DNA from: Petropleomorpha daqingensis
GTDB lineage: Bacteria; Actinomycetota; Actinomycetes; Mycobacteriales; Geodermatophilaceae
NCBI RefSeq assembly: GCF_013408985.1
Contig: NZ_JACBZT010000001.1
Location: forward strand, 1,116,001 to 1,180,000
Reading direction: 5' to 3'
Length of the DNA stretch: 64,000 nt
A program made the translations under genes and the position numbers. The notes beneath the pieces were generated by a model, which did not search any database, was not told the origin of the DNA, and worked only from the letters and a program-made list of their open reading frames with translations. The number at the start of each line of letters is the position of its first letter. Positions within the stretch are counted from its first letter, which is position 1. Of this stretch, positions 27,911 to 36,125 are shown in pieces.

Positions 27911-28125
27911 GGGCCTCCTCTCGTCGGTCGGGCGACCACCGGAGGAGGCGCGACGACGGAGAGCGAGGCCTGGAGACGAGAAACGCCCCGGCGCAGGCGC
28001 ACGGGGCGAGAGGCGGGACGCGCGAGCGCCCACCGATCGGACCGTCCTCCTGCGCGGGCCGCCCGGAACTCCGGGACCTTCGATCACACGAGGACGTGCG
28101 ACGACCAGCGGTCTTGGGGGGAACG
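27911..28125 (-). promoter_or_regulatory. Ribosomal protein L10 leader
   Basis: About 215 nt between a putative start site near 28125 and rplJ is folded with several GC stems. It contains a hairpin followed by a T-rich run, matching the layout of L10 leader regulators, where L10-L12 binds the mRNA to repress rplJL. Recognition is by position and architecture, not by covariance search. Confidence 0.6.
27984..28008 (-). terminator. Attenuator hairpin in the rplJ leader
   Basis: In transcript sense CGCCCCG pairs with CGGGGCG around an inner GCGC/GCGC step, followed at once by TTTCTCGTC. This is a compact intrinsic terminator about 73 nt before the rplJ start, suited to attenuation within the L10 leader. 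Confidence 0.6.
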
Positions 28126-28131
28126 TCGACA

Positions 28132-28137
28132 AGGGTA
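28132..28137 (-). promoter_or_regulatory. Putative -10 box for rplJL
   Basis: TACCCT in minus-strand sense, at the right distance to start the L10 leader near 28125. No convincing -35 box was found. The site lies just downstream (34 nt) of the preceding gene's stop. Confidence 0.4.
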
Positions 28138-28171
28138 CACGCCCGAGACGACGAGCCATCGGCCGCCCGGC

Positions 28172-28801
28172 TCAGGAGTGCACGCTGCACGCGTGGCCCT
28201 CACCCGGCTCGAGGAGGAAACGTCGCGCCGGTCGTGCGGCGAGTGCTCGCCGGACCGCTGCCCACAGCACGTCGTCCCGCCCCCACACGGGATCGATGAC
28301 GTCGACGCACCACAGCCGGGCGAGCTGGGCCGCCAGTTGGCCCGACCCCGTCCCGAACACCGACACCGGATCGTCGAACGCGCCCGCCCAGGTGCCCTCG
28401 TGCGCACCGTCGCGGGTCACGCACACCCGAGCGCCGTCCAGCACCCCCGGCGGGAGGGCGAGCACCAGGAGGTCGGTGCCGAGACAGCCCGCGGCCAGGG
28501 CGTCGACGACGGCCTCGGTGGCGTATCCGTGCACCCACGCCCGCTGGAGCCAGCCCTCATCGTCCTCCCCCGGCTGCGAGTTGTGCGTCAGGAGGCCGGC
28601 ACGGTTGATCTCGGCCAGGACGTCGACCAGGTGCTCGGTCTCGCCCGCCACCGTGGCGCCCAGGTAGTGCGGATGGGCGCGCAACCGGCCTTCGATGAAC
28701 CGGGCGGTCAGTTCCCGGAGCCGGGAGACGGAACCGGCCTGCTGCCAGGCCGGGAGACAGGCCGGGCAGGTGTCGTCGCTGTCGTGCAGGTGCGCGGGCA
28801 T
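28172..28801 (-). CDS. DUF6919-like protein
   Basis: A 209-residue protein similar in pattern to actinobacterial DUF6919 proteins (LRELTARFIEGRL, then INRAGLLTHNSQPGEDDEGWLQRAWVHGYA near 80-110). Function unknown. The N-terminus has a CPAC pair next to His and Asp residues (HLHDSDDTCPACLPAW) that may bind metal. ATG 28801 was chosen because the domain begins soon after; the open frame continues upstream through a palindrome and terminator. It lies alone between the rplA terminator and the rplJ promoter, an unusual insertion into this ribosomal cluster. Confidence 0.7.
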   Translation of the reverse strand: MPAHLHDSDDTCPACLPAWQQAGSVSRLRELTARFIEGRLRAHPHYLGATVAGETEHLVDVLAEINRAGLLTHNSQPGEDDEGWLQRAWVHGYATEAVVDALAAGCLGTDLLVLALPPGVLDGARVCVTRDGAHEGTWAGAFDDPVSVFGTGSGQLAAQLARLWCVDVIDPVWGRDDVLWAAVRRALAARPARRFLLEPGEGHACSVHS

Positions 28802-28838
28802 GCGACGAGCGTGCGGTGCTCGACGGATCGCCGGCGTC

Positions 28839-28861
28839 GTCCACAGGGCCGGTCTGTGGAC
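28839..28861. promoter_or_regulatory. GTCCACAG inverted repeat upstream of the DUF6919-like gene
   Basis: GTCCACAG-N7-CTGTGGAC with perfect 8-bp arms, 38 nt upstream of the start codon. The half-site resembles the actinobacterial DnaA box core (TTGTCCACA) and recurs at 41615-41687. Operator or DnaA binding is inference. Confidence 0.45.
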
Positions 28862-28872
28862 GGAACGCGAGA

Positions 28873-28903
28873 GGGCCCCGCCGCGCAGCGCGCGACGGGG
28901 CCC
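28873..28903 (-). terminator. Terminator after rplK-rplA
   Basis: A 14-bp stem (GGGCCCCGCCGCGC with GCGCGACGGGGCCC, one mismatch) and a 3-nt loop, 57 nt past the rplA stop, beyond repeat copy C. It ends the secE-nusG-rplK-rplA transcript. Confidence 0.82.
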
Positions 28904-28914
28904 GGCCCCCTGCA

Positions 28915-28960
28915 AGGTCCCGCCACGAGCTTGCGACTGGAGGGGGGCAGGGGGTGTTTT
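28915..28960 (-). repeat. 3'-end repeat, copy C
   Basis: Third copy, starting immediately after the rplA stop codon. It contains CCAG-TCGCAAGCTC-GTGG (outer CCA/TGG pairs kept, a third stem version) and ends GGCGGGACC. Its first bases (AAAAACACCCCC) differ from the AGGACCCC of other copies. Confidence 0.7.
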
Positions 28961-29680
28961 TCAGGCGGTGGGCTCGTCCACCGTGAGGTTGCGGGTGCGG
29001 TTCGGGTCGACCGGGATGCCCGGGCCCATCGTCGTGGAGATGGTGACCTTCTTGAGGTACCGACCCTTCGCCGCGGCCGGCTTGGCCCGCAGCACCTCGT
29101 CGAGGGCGGCGGCGTAGTTCTCGACCAGCTTGGTGTCGTCGAACGACGTCTTGCCGATCACGAGGTGCAGGTTGGCCTGCTTGTCGACGCGGAAGTTGAT
29201 CTTCCCGCCCTTGATGTCGTTGACGGCCTTGGTGACGTCGGGGGTCACGGTGCCGGTCTTCGGGTTCGGCATCAGGCCGCGGGGACCGAGGATGCGCGCG
29301 ATGCGGCCGACCTTGGCCATCTGGTCGGGGGTCGCGATCGCGGCGTCGAAGTCCAGGAAGCCGCCCTGGATGCGCTCGATCAGGTCGTCCGAGCCGACGA
29401 CGTCGGCGCCGGCGGCCTCGGCCTCGGCGGCCTTGTCACCGGTCGCGAAGACGATGACGCGCGCGGTCTTGCCGGTGCCGTGGGGCAGGTTGACCGTGCC
29501 GCGGACCATCTGGTCGGCCTTGCGGGGGTCGACCCCGAGCCGCATGGCCACCTCGACGGTCGCGTCGTAGCTGGTCGGCGACGTCTCCTTGGCCAGGTTC
29601 GCCGCCTGCAGCGGGGAGTACAGGTTCTCGCGGTCGACCTTGGCCGCGGCCTGCTGGTACTTCTTGCCGTGCTTCGCCAT
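28961..29680 (-). CDS. rplA: 50S ribosomal protein L1 (uL1)
   Basis: L1 stalk protein, 239 residues, also a translational repressor of its own mRNA in many bacteria. The start ATG 29680 ([16 protein letters not shown]) fits the family and has GAGAGGA upstream; an in-frame ATG 14 codons earlier is less likely. The family motif [15 protein letters not shown] is intact near 125-140. It follows rplK after 86 nt, with a perfect hairpin just before the ribosome site. Confidence 0.98.
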   Translation of the reverse strand: MAKHGKKYQQAAAKVDRENLYSPLQAANLAKETSPTSYDATVEVAMRLGVDPRKADQMVRGTVNLPHGTGKTARVIVFATGDKAAEAEAAGADVVGSDDLIERIQGGFLDFDAAIATPDQMAKVGRIARILGPRGLMPNPKTGTVTPDVTKAVNDIKGGKINFRVDKQANLHLVIGKTSFDDTKLVENYAAALDEVLRAKPAAAKGRYLKKVTISTTMGPGIPVDPNRTRNLTVDEPTA

Positions 29681-29696
29681 GGGGGTGTTCCTCTCC

Positions 29697-29715
29697 CCCG
29701 GCTCGTCGAGCCGGG
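29697..29715 (-). other. Hairpin between rplK and rplA
   Basis: CCCGGCTC-GAC-GAGCCGGG in transcript sense, directly against the rplA ribosome site (GGAGAGGA). It could influence rplA translation or serve as an L1 target. Seen by eye; no alignment done. Confidence 0.45.
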
Positions 29716-29766
29716 AGCTCACGTGGTTGACGGGCCTGGCGTGGCCCTCCCACTGTTCTGGGTGCT

Positions 29767-30198
29767 TCAGCCCTGGACGGTGATGCCCATCGACCGGGCG
29801 GTGCCGGCGATGATCTTCTCGGCCTGGTCCAGGTCGGTGGCGTTGAGGTCGGCCATCTTGGTCTGCGCGATCTCGCGGACCTGGTCACGGGTGACCGTGG
29901 CGACCTTGGTCTTGTGCGGCTCGCCCGAGCCCTTCTCCACACCGGCGGCCTTGAGCAGCATGCGCGCGGCCGGCGGGGTCTTGGTGACGAAGGTGAACGA
30001 GCGGTCCTCGTAGACCGAGATCTCGACCGGGATGACGTTGCCGCGCTGCGACTCGGTCGCGGCGTTGTACGCCTTGCAGAACTCCATGATGTTGACGCCG
30101 TGCTGGCCGAGCGCCGGACCGACGGGCGGCGCGGGGGTGGCCGCACCGGCGTTGATCTGGAGCTTGATGACCGCGGTCAACCGCTTCCTGGGGGGCAT
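29767..30198 (-). CDS. rplK: 50S ribosomal protein L11 (uL11)
   Basis: GTPase-centre protein, 143 residues, binding the 23S region targeted by thiostrepton. The N-terminal domain has [22 protein letters not shown] with the conserved prolines, and the C-terminal rRNA-binding domain ends [16 protein letters not shown] 30198, 51 nt after nusG, in the secE-nusG-rplK-rplA operon. Confidence 0.99.
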   Translation of the reverse strand: MPPRKRLTAVIKLQINAGAATPAPPVGPALGQHGVNIMEFCKAYNAATESQRGNVIPVEISVYEDRSFTFVTKTPPAARMLLKAAGVEKGSGEPHKTKVATVTRDQVREIAQTKMADLNATDLDQAEKIIAGTARSMGITVQG

Positions 30199-30249
30199 GA
30201 CTTCCTTCTGTGTGTATCGCTCGAGCGTCGTTGGGCGCTGAGGGCCAGA

Positions 30250-31152
30250 TCAGATTTTCGCGACCTGGGTGAACGAGAGCTCGACCGGCGTCTCCCGGCC
30301 GAAGATCGAGACGAGCACCTGCAGCTTCTGCTGCTCGGCGTTGATCTCGTTGATCGTCGCGGGCAGGGTCGCGAACGGCCCGTCCATGACGGTGACCGAC
30401 TCGCCGACCTCGAAGTCGACGACGGCCGTGGTGGTGCCGGTCGCGGCGGCGCCGCCGCCGGCCGCCGCGGCCTCCGGCGTCTTGGCCGCCTGGGGGGCCA
30501 CCGTCGGGGCGAGGATCTTGACGACCTCGTCGACGGTCAGCGGCGAGGGCTTCGAGGTGGCACCCACGAAACCGGTGACGCCGGGGGTGTTGCGCACGGC
30601 GCCCCACGACTCGTCGTTGAGCTCCATGCGGACCAGCAGGTAGCCGGGCAGCACCTTGCGGTTGACCTGCGCGCGCTTGCCGTTCTTGATCTCGGTGACC
30701 TCTTCGGTGGGCACCTCGATCTGGTAGATGTAGTCCTCCACGTCCAAGGACTGGATCCGCGCCTCGAGGTTGGTCTTCACCTTGTTCTCGTAGCCGGCGT
30801 AGGAGTGCACGACGTACCAGTCGCCGGGCAGGATCCGCAGCTTCTTGCGCATCGCCTCGGCCGGGTCGGCGGTCTCGTCGTCCTCGTCGAGGGCGTCGTC
30901 GGACGACGGCGCGGGCGCGGTCAGCGGGTCGGTGACGAGGCTGTCGGGGTCGCCGCTCTCGACCTCCGGGGTCGCGTCGGCCACCTCCGTGGCGGTGTCG
31001 AGGTCCGCGGTGTCGCTGGAGCTCTCCGCCGTGCCGGGCTCGCCGGCGTCGGTGTCGACGTCCACGGATCCGCGCACGTCGAACCGCGCGTCGTCGAGGT
31101 CGGTGCTCTCGACGGCGCTGTCGGTGTCGAAGGGCTCGCGGGGATCGGTCAC
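30250..31152 (-). CDS. nusG: Transcription termination/antitermination factor NusG
   Basis: A 300-residue NusG. A long acidic, Ser/Thr-rich N-terminal extension (about 1-105) precedes the NGN domain ([22 protein letters not shown], from about 110) and KOW domain ([15 protein letters not shown], near 245). An Ala/Gly-rich linker (AAAAGGGAAATG) separates NGN and KOW. Actinobacterial NusG commonly has such an acidic arm, but this one is long. GTG 31152 follows GAGGAAGAG, 41 nt after secE. Confidence 0.97.
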   Translation of the reverse strand: MTDPREPFDTDSAVESTDLDDARFDVRGSVDVDTDAGEPGTAESSSDTADLDTATEVADATPEVESGDPDSLVTDPLTAPAPSSDDALDEDDETADPAEAMRKKLRILPGDWYVVHSYAGYENKVKTNLEARIQSLDVEDYIYQIEVPTEEVTEIKNGKRAQVNRKVLPGYLLVRMELNDESWGAVRNTPGVTGFVGATSKPSPLTVDEVVKILAPTVAPQAAKTPEAAAAGGGAAATGTTTAVVDFEVGESVTVMDGPFATLPATINEINAEQQKLQVLVSIFGRETPVELSFTQVAKI

Positions 31153-31193
31153 GAAGTTCTCTTCCTCGTCTTCTCGGGCGTGTGGTCGGGTGC

Positions 31194-31727
31194 TCAGCCG
31201 AAGACGGCGAGCACTCCCTTGGCGAACAGGATGTCCAGGCCGGCCACCAGCGCGACGATGAACGCCACGAACACGATGACGACCGTGGTGTAGGTGATCA
31301 GCTCGCGCCGGCCCGGCCAGATGACCTTGCGCAGCTCGGCGACCACCTCGCGCAGGAACCGGCGGAGGCTGCGCCGCTGGCGCTGCTCACCGGCCTTCGC
31401 CTTCTCCGCAGCCGCGCGGGAGCGCGTGCCCGTCCCGGTGCGGGTGGCCGGTCGCGACGGGGTGCGCTCGCGGGCCGCGCGGCGGGACCGCGGGGTCGCC
31501 TCGTCGTCGTCCTCGTCCTCGTCGTCCTCACCGGCGGCGGTGATGCGGCCACGGCGACGGCGGGCCGACACGACCTTGTCCTCGTCGTCCTCGGCCTCGG
31601 CGGCCACCTCGGCCTCGGCGGCCTCCAGTTCGGCCGCGTCGTCCACGCCCGGGGCCTCCGCGTCGAGCTCTTCGTCGGTCAGCTCGGCGTCGGAGACGTC
31701 GTCGCGTTCCCGCTTCTCGTCGCTCAC
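31194..31727 (-). CDS. secE: Preprotein translocase subunit SecE
   Basis: A 177-residue SecE, more than twice the length of minimal family members. The functional part is C-terminal: [20 protein letters not shown] (amphipathic helix, near 123-142) then one membrane helix ([22 protein letters not shown]). The first 110 residues are highly acidic then Arg/Thr-rich, cytoplasmic and probably disordered. GTG 31727. It heads the operon, 64 nt downstream of tRNA-Trp, likely co-transcribed with it. Confidence 0.95.
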   Translation of the reverse strand: MSDEKRERDDVSDAELTDEELDAEAPGVDDAAELEAAEAEVAAEAEDDEDKVVSARRRRGRITAAGEDDEDEDDDEATPRSRRAARERTPSRPATRTGTGTRSRAAAEKAKAGEQRQRRSLRRFLREVVAELRKVIWPGRRELITYTTVVIVFVAFIVALVAGLDILFAKGVLAVFG

Positions 31728-31791
31728 TGCGCCTCGCTCGCCTCGTGGTGGTGGCCGCTCCGGCGGAGAGACCGTCTGTCGCTGTCGTGCA

Positions 31792-31867
<76 letters not shown>

Positions 31868-31957
31868 ATGAGGACCCCGGCCCCGCCACGGCACGCCAGG
31901 CCCGCGGGAGTGGTTCCGGGGCACGCCGGTGGCGGGGTCAACTGCCCCAGGACAGCC

Positions 31958-31988
31958 AGTGTACGGGACCGCGTCACCGGACAGCCAA
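31958..31988 (-). promoter_or_regulatory. Putative promoter for tRNA-Trp and secE-nusG
   Basis: TTGGCT (31983-31988) and TACACT (31958-31963) in minus-strand sense; the 19-bp spacing is longer than ideal. It lies 91 nt upstream of the tRNA 5' end. Confidence 0.4.
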
Positions 31989-32048
31989 CGTCCGCCGCGT
32001 GCCGATACTCGCGGGCGCGGCGGCCCCGGTCTTTGACACCATGAACGC

Positions 32049-33299
32049 ATGACCGCTGTCTCCTCGTCGGAGCCCGCCCTGTCCGAGCTGCCGCCCGCGC
32101 AGCGCCGCATCTCGCGCCGCATCGCGGCGATCACCGAGTCGGCGACCCTCGCCGTCGATGCGAAGGCGAAGGCGCTCAAGGCCGCCGGCAAGCCGGTCAT
32201 CGGGTTCGGCGCCGGCGAGCCGGACTTCCCGACGCCGGACTACATCGTCGAGGCCGCCGTCGCCGCCTGCCGCCAGCCGGCCATGCACCGCTACACCCCC
32301 GCCGGCGGGCTGCCGGCGCTCAAGGACGCGATCGTCGCCAAGACCGCCCGCGACTCCGGCCTGGCGATCACCCCGGCCAACGTGCTCGTGACCAACGGCG
32401 GCAAGCAGGCCGTCTACGAGGCGTTCGCCACCATGCTCGACCCCGGCGACGAGGTGCTGCTGCCCGCGCCGTTCTGGACCACCTACCCGGAGGCGATCCG
32501 GCTGGCCGGTGGCGTGCCGGTGCCGGTGGTCGCCGACGAGCAGAGCGGCTACCTGGTCTCGGCCGCGCAGCTGGAGGCGGCGCGCACCCCGCGGACCAAG
32601 GTGCTGCTGTTCTGCTCGCCGTCCAACCCGACCGGCGCGGTGTACCCGGCCGAGGCGGTCGAGGAGATCGGCCGCTGGGCGCTGGACAACGGGCTGTGGG
32701 TGCTCACCGACGAGATCTACGAGCACCTGACCTACGGCGGGGTGAGCGCGCCGTCGCTGCCGGTCGTCGTCCCCGAGCTGGCCGACCGCACCGTCGTCGT
32801 CAACGGGGTCGCCAAGACCTACGCGATGACCGGCTGGCGGGTGGGTTGGGTGATCGGCCCCACGGACGTCGTCAAGGCCGCCACCAACCTGCAGTCGCAC
32901 GCGACCAGCAACGTCGCGAACGTCTCCCAGGCCGCCGCGGTCGCGGCGCTGACCGGCGACCTCTCGGCCGTGGCCGTCATGCGGGAGGCCTTCGACCGGC
33001 GGCGGCGGACCATCGTGTCGATGCTGCGGGAGATCCCGGGCGTGGCCTGCCCCGAGCCGCAGGGCGCGTTCTACGTCTACCCGTCGGTGAAGGGCCTGCT
33101 CGGCCGCGACATCGGCGGCCGCACGGCGCAGGACACCGTCGAGCTCGCCGAGATCATCCTCGAGCAGGCCGAGGTCGCCGTCGTCCCCGGCGAGGCGTTC
33201 GGCACGCCGGGGTACCTGCGGCTGTCCTACGCGCTGGGCGACGACGACCTGGCCGAGGGGGTGGGCCGGCTGCAGCGGCTGCTCGGCTCGGCCGGCTGA
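32049..33299 (+). CDS. aspC: Pyridoxal phosphate-dependent aspartate aminotransferase
   Basis: A 416-residue fold-type I aminotransferase, most like actinobacterial aspartate aminotransferases (aspartate + 2-oxoglutarate to oxaloacetate + glutamate). Substrate-binding [12 protein letters not shown] is near 49-60, [12 protein letters not shown] binds the cofactor, and the Schiff-base lysine is in [14 protein letters not shown] (near 258). No clear ribosome site precedes ATG 32049; a -10-like GATACT is at 32004-32009. It runs convergent to the M1 peptidase with a 3-bp gap. Confidence 0.92.
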   Translation: MTAVSSSEPALSELPPAQRRISRRIAAITESATLAVDAKAKALKAAGKPVIGFGAGEPDFPTPDYIVEAAVAACRQPAMHRYTPAGGLPALKDAIVAKTARDSGLAITPANVLVTNGGKQAVYEAFATMLDPGDEVLLPAPFWTTYPEAIRLAGGVPVPVVADEQSGYLVSAAQLEAARTPRTKVLLFCSPSNPTGAVYPAEAVEEIGRWALDNGLWVLTDEIYEHLTYGGVSAPSLPVVVPELADRTVVVNGVAKTYAMTGWRVGWVIGPTDVVKAATNLQSHATSNVANVSQAAAVAALTGDLSAVAVMREAFDRRRRTIVSMLREIPGVACPEPQGAFYVYPSVKGLLGRDIGGRTAQDTVELAEIILEQAEVAVVPGEAFGTPGYLRLSYALGDDDLAEGVGRLQRLLGSAG

Positions 33300-33302
33300 C
33301 CC

Positions 33303-34724
33303 CTACCGGGTCTTGCGCAGCGCTCCGGCGTCCACGAGGACGTCGACCGCCGCGGGTAAGCGCGAGAACGCGGCCGCGACGTCGGACGGGGTCGCGATCG
33401 TCCAGGCGTTGGCGTCGATGTAGCAGCGCATCGCCTGGTCGAACGCGTCGGCCCCGGCGGCGTCGCGGGCGGCCAGCAACGCCGCGCCGCCCTTGCCGTA
33501 CACGATGCCGAAGTAGTCTCCGTCATCGGCGAACTGGTCGATGGACGCACCCACGTCCCCGGGCAGCCGCAGCGCGCGCTGGACGTAGCCCGGCTGGGGC
33601 GCGAAGTCGACCGACTCGGCGTAAGTGGCGAACGCCTCGTCCAGCCACGGGTCGCGGAACTGGTCGTCACCGACCATGCCGTAGAACCACATGTGCGCGA
33701 CCTCGTGGACCAGCACGTCCTGGTCCGCCGCGGCCAGCTGGATGTTGCTGGGGTACTCGATGCCACCGCCGTAGTCCGGCAGCAGCGGCACGGTCAGCGT
33801 CCGGTACGGGAACGCGCCGAACCGGGCCTCGAGGTCGGCGATCGCCTGCACGGTCCAGTCGGCCAGCCGGTCGAGCGGGAGGTCGCCGCCGGGCAGGACG
33901 CCGACGGTCACCCGCACGCCGTCTGGCGTGGTGCGCTCCTCGGTGGTGAACTCGCCCACGACCACGCTGACGTCGCGAGCCACCGGCTCGGTGGAGGTCC
34001 ACGTGCGCCGGCCGTCCGCGGCGGCCGACGGCGGCTGCTGGTCGCCGGTCATGAGCACGGTGAGGTCCTCGGGCACCGAGACGCTGATCGTGGTGTCGGC
34101 GACCGTGCTGCTGGCGGTCTCACCGAGCAGGGGGACGAACGGGTCCTCGTCCCAGCCGAGGCCGGGCTCCCAGGCCAGCAGCGGGGCGCCGCTCCCCCAC
34201 CAGGCCAGGCCGTCGTCGGTGCCGAACCGGTCGAAGGTGCCCTCGCCGAGGGTGAGCGTGAAGTCCAGCGCCACCGTCGTCGACTCCCCCGCGGCCAGCT
34301 CGCCGTCCAGCCGGACCTCGTACAGGCCACCCGGGTCGGCGGCCTCGGCCGGGAGGTAGCCGGCCCGGTCGACGTCGTCCCCGTGGATCTCGTCGACGAC
34401 CAGGCGGTTGCCCGCCTCGGCCGACCCGGGTCCGTTGGGCACCAGCCGGAAGACCAGCCGGTCGGTGGGCCGGTCCGGGGTGAAGGTGACGGTCTCGGTG
34501 CCGGTCACGCTCGCCCGGTCGTCGGCCAGCCGGAACTCGTAGTCGATGACCGGTCGGTGCGGGTCGGGCTCCGCGCGCTGCGCGGGGCAGACGAACCCCT
34601 GCGGCGCGGGGGCGGACGACGACGCCGCGGCCGGCGAGGAGCCGTCCAGGACGGACGTGAACGAGGTGCAGCCGGTCAGCGCCAGCAGGGCGGCCGCGGC
34701 CGCCGCTGCCCGCACCCGGCTCAC
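33303..34724 (-). CDS. M1-type metallopeptidase, lipoprotein
   Basis: A 473-residue secreted, lipid-anchored zinc peptidase. The lipobox LALTGC places the lipidated cysteine at 19; a Ser/Ala-rich linker follows, then an M1-like beta-sandwich and the catalytic region with HEVAHMWFYGMVG and WLDEAFATYAES, giving the HEXXH and downstream Glu zinc ligands. The M1 exopeptidase GxMEN motif is replaced by GGGIEYPSN. GTG 34724 overlaps hadB by GTGA. The operon with fatty-acid dehydratase genes is unusual; substrate unknown. Confidence 0.88.
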   Translation of the reverse strand: MSRVRAAAAAAALLALTGCTSFTSVLDGSSPAAASSSAPAPQGFVCPAQRAEPDPHRPVIDYEFRLADDRASVTGTETVTFTPDRPTDRLVFRLVPNGPGSAEAGNRLVVDEIHGDDVDRAGYLPAEAADPGGLYEVRLDGELAAGESTTVALDFTLTLGEGTFDRFGTDDGLAWWGSGAPLLAWEPGLGWDEDPFVPLLGETASSTVADTTISVSVPEDLTVLMTGDQQPPSAAADGRRTWTSTEPVARDVSVVVGEFTTEERTTPDGVRVTVGVLPGGDLPLDRLADWTVQAIADLEARFGAFPYRTLTVPLLPDYGGGIEYPSNIQLAAADQDVLVHEVAHMWFYGMVGDDQFRDPWLDEAFATYAESVDFAPQPGYVQRALRLPGDVGASIDQFADDGDYFGIVYGKGGAALLAARDAAGADAFDQAMRCYIDANAWTIATPSDVAAAFSRLPAAVDVLVDAGALRKTR

Positions 34725-35128
34725 GGCAGGGCGACGACGGCGCGGGCGAGGGAGAGCACCTTCTCGCCGGCGCTGGTGACGGTCAGGTCGACCCGGACCC
34801 GCCCGTCCTCGAGGACCGCGCCGACCTTGCCGCGCACGGTGACCTCGGCGCCGGCGTCGTCGTCCGGGACGACGACCGGCCGGCCGAACCGGACCTGGTA
34901 CTCGGTCAGGGCGGCGGCGTCGCCGGTCCAGGCGGTGACCGCGCGCCCGGCGAGCGCCATGGTGAACATGCCGTGGGCGATGACGTTCGGCAGGCCGACC
35001 GACGTCGCCACGCGCTCGTTCCAGTGGATCGGGTTGAAGTCGCCCGAGGCCCCGGCGTAGCGGACCAGGTCGGCGCGGGTGACCCGGAACGTCTGCTCGG
35101 GCAGCTCGGTGCCCACCTCGACGGTCAC
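34721..35128 (-). CDS. hadB: (3R)-hydroxyacyl-ACP dehydratase subunit HadB
   Basis: A 135-residue MaoC-like hot-dog protein carrying the catalytic hydratase motif YAGASGDFNPIHWNERVA (near 25-42; Asp and His of GDFNPIH are the active pair). In mycobacteria HadAB dehydrates 3-hydroxyacyl-ACP in FAS-II elongation. The GTG start at 35128 gives a GTGA overlap with hadA and starts the domain correctly; an upstream ATG would extend it by 13 residues. Confidence 0.9.
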   Translation of the reverse strand: MTVEVGTELPEQTFRVTRADLVRYAGASGDFNPIHWNERVATSVGLPNVIAHGMFTMALAGRAVTAWTGDAAALTEYQVRFGRPVVVPDDDAGAEVTVRGKVGAVLEDGRVRVDLTVTSAGEKVLSLARAVVALP

Positions 35129-35571
35129 GATTCCCCCCGCGCGACGAGCATCGAGGTGGCGGTGCACACCGGCTCGCCATCCTCGGTGGCCAGGTCGACC
35201 CGCGTGGTGAGCAGATCATTTCCGCCCACGTGCCTGACGGTTTCGATCGTCGTCCGTGCCACGAGCCGGTCACCGGCCCGGATCGGGCGGTGGTGGGTGA
35301 AGCGCTGCTCGCCGTGGACGACGCGGCTGTAGTCGATGGCGACCTCGGGGTCGTCGAGCACGCTGGTGGCGGCGTCGAGGCTGACCACGATGGCGAACGT
35401 CGGTGGCGCGATCACGTCGGGGTGGCCGGCGGCGCGGGCGGCCTCGGCGTCCCGGTAGACGGGGTCCGGATCACCGATCGCGGCGGCGAACTCGGCGATC
35501 TTGGCCCGGCCGACCTCGTAGACGGCAGAGGGCGGGTAGCTGCGCCCGACCAGTCCTGGGTCCAGCGCCAT
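35125..35571 (-). CDS. hadA: (3R)-hydroxyacyl-ACP dehydratase subunit HadA
   Basis: A 148-residue N-terminal MaoC-type partner of HadB. Where HadB has the catalytic Asp/His, this subunit has IGDPDPVYRDAEAA, lacking the histidine, as expected for the acyl-chain-binding, non-catalytic subunit. ATG 35571, 62 nt after rpmG. rpmG-hadA-hadB near tRNA-Trp and secE is the mycobacterial order, but no hadC follows here. Confidence 0.9.
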   Translation of the reverse strand: MALDPGLVGRSYPPSAVYEVGRAKIAEFAAAIGDPDPVYRDAEAARAAGHPDVIAPPTFAIVVSLDAATSVLDDPEVAIDYSRVVHGEQRFTHHRPIRAGDRLVARTTIETVRHVGGNDLLTTRVDLATEDGEPVCTATSMLVARGES

Positions 35572-35633
35572 GCTCCCGCCCTCTCCGCTACGGCCGCTGG
35601 GTCAGCGGGTGTCTGCGGTGCCAGAGATCCGCG

Positions 35634-35798
35634 TCAGCGGGTCTCGCGGTGCAAGGTGTGCTTGCGGTCCTTGGGGCAGTACTTCATCAGCTCGAGCCGG
35701 TCGGGGTCGTTGCGCCGGTTCTTGCGGGTGATGTAGTTGCGGTTCTTGCACTCCTGGCAGGCCAGGGTGATCTTCGGACGGATGTCGGTGGCTGCCAC
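35634..35798 (-). CDS. rpmG: 50S ribosomal protein L33 (bL33)
   Basis: A 54-residue large-subunit protein (N-terminus [17 protein letters not shown]). The start is GTG 35798 with AGGAG 7 nt upstream. The first zinc pair CQEC is present, but the second reads CPKD: the usual fourth cysteine is aspartate. Zinc could still bind through Asp, or the site may be lost. It lies between the tRNA-Thr/tRNA-Met pair and hadA. Confidence 0.95.
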   Translation of the reverse strand: MAATDIRPKITLACQECKNRNYITRKNRRNDPDRLELMKYCPKDRKHTLHRETR

Positions 35799-35867
35799 GG
35801 TGCGCTCCTAGCCTTGCCGGTCGGACCGGCGAGCGGTCCGCGTGCCGACGGGATTGCCGACACGACG

Positions 35868-35889
35868 ACGGACCCCCGAGGGGGTCCGT
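35868..35889 (-). terminator. Terminator after tRNA-Met
   Basis: ACGGACCCCC paired with GGGGGTCCGT around a 2-nt loop, 3 nt beyond the tRNA-Met 3' end. It separates the tRNA transcript from rpmG. Confidence 0.8.
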
Positions 35890-35892
35890 GAG

Positions 35893-35966
35893 TAGCGGTG
35901 ACCGGATTTGAACCGGTGACACAGCGATTATGAGCCGCTTGCTCTGCCTGGCTGAGCTACACCGCC
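35893..35966 (-). tRNA. trnM: tRNA-Met (CAT anticodon, elongator)
   Basis: A 74-nt cloverleaf: acceptor GGCGGTG/CACCGCT (first pair G-U), D arm GCTC/GAGC, anticodon loop CTCATAA (CAT), T arm ACCGG-TTCAAAT-CCGGT, discriminator A, no encoded CCA. The paired first base rules against an initiator tRNA. It is 15 nt downstream of tRNA-Thr. Confidence 0.95.
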
Positions 35967-35981
35967 GTGAGTGCTGTCCAG

Positions 35982-36054
35982 AGCCCCTTTACGGAATCGA
36001 ACCGTAGACCTTCTCCTTACCATGGAGACGCTCTGCCGACTGAGCTAAAGGGGC
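35982..36054 (-). tRNA. trnT: tRNA-Thr (GGT anticodon)
   Basis: A 73-nt cloverleaf: acceptor GCCCCTT/AAGGGGC, anticodon stem TCTCC/GGAGA with loop ATGGTAA (GGT), T arm TACGG-TTCGATT-CCGTA, discriminator T, no encoded CCA. First gene of the tRNA-Thr/tRNA-Met transcript, in the conserved place upstream of rpmG. Confidence 0.96.
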
Positions 36055-36074
36055 GTGCCGACTGGGCGAGGAGA

Positions 36075-36080
36075 ACTGTA
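36075..36080 (-). promoter_or_regulatory. Putative -10 box for tRNA-Thr/tRNA-Met
   Basis: TACAGT in minus-strand sense, 20 nt upstream of the tRNA-Thr 5' end, well placed for a tRNA promoter. No good -35 box is seen. Confidence 0.4.
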
Positions 36081-36125
36081 CCCGACGCCTCTCGGCCGCT
36101 GTTCGAGGACCCGCTGTGATCCCCG

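Noticed and set aside
31897-32041. TTGACA-like sequence just before aspC (32034-32039)
   Set aside because: A perfect -35 hexamer, but the matching -10 would fall inside the coding region; no usable promoter.
32041-32052. Three-codon ORF (ATG AAC GCA TGA) overlapping the aspC start
   Set aside because: The ATGA overlap is suggestive of a tiny upstream ORF, but no ribosome site precedes it and chance is likely.
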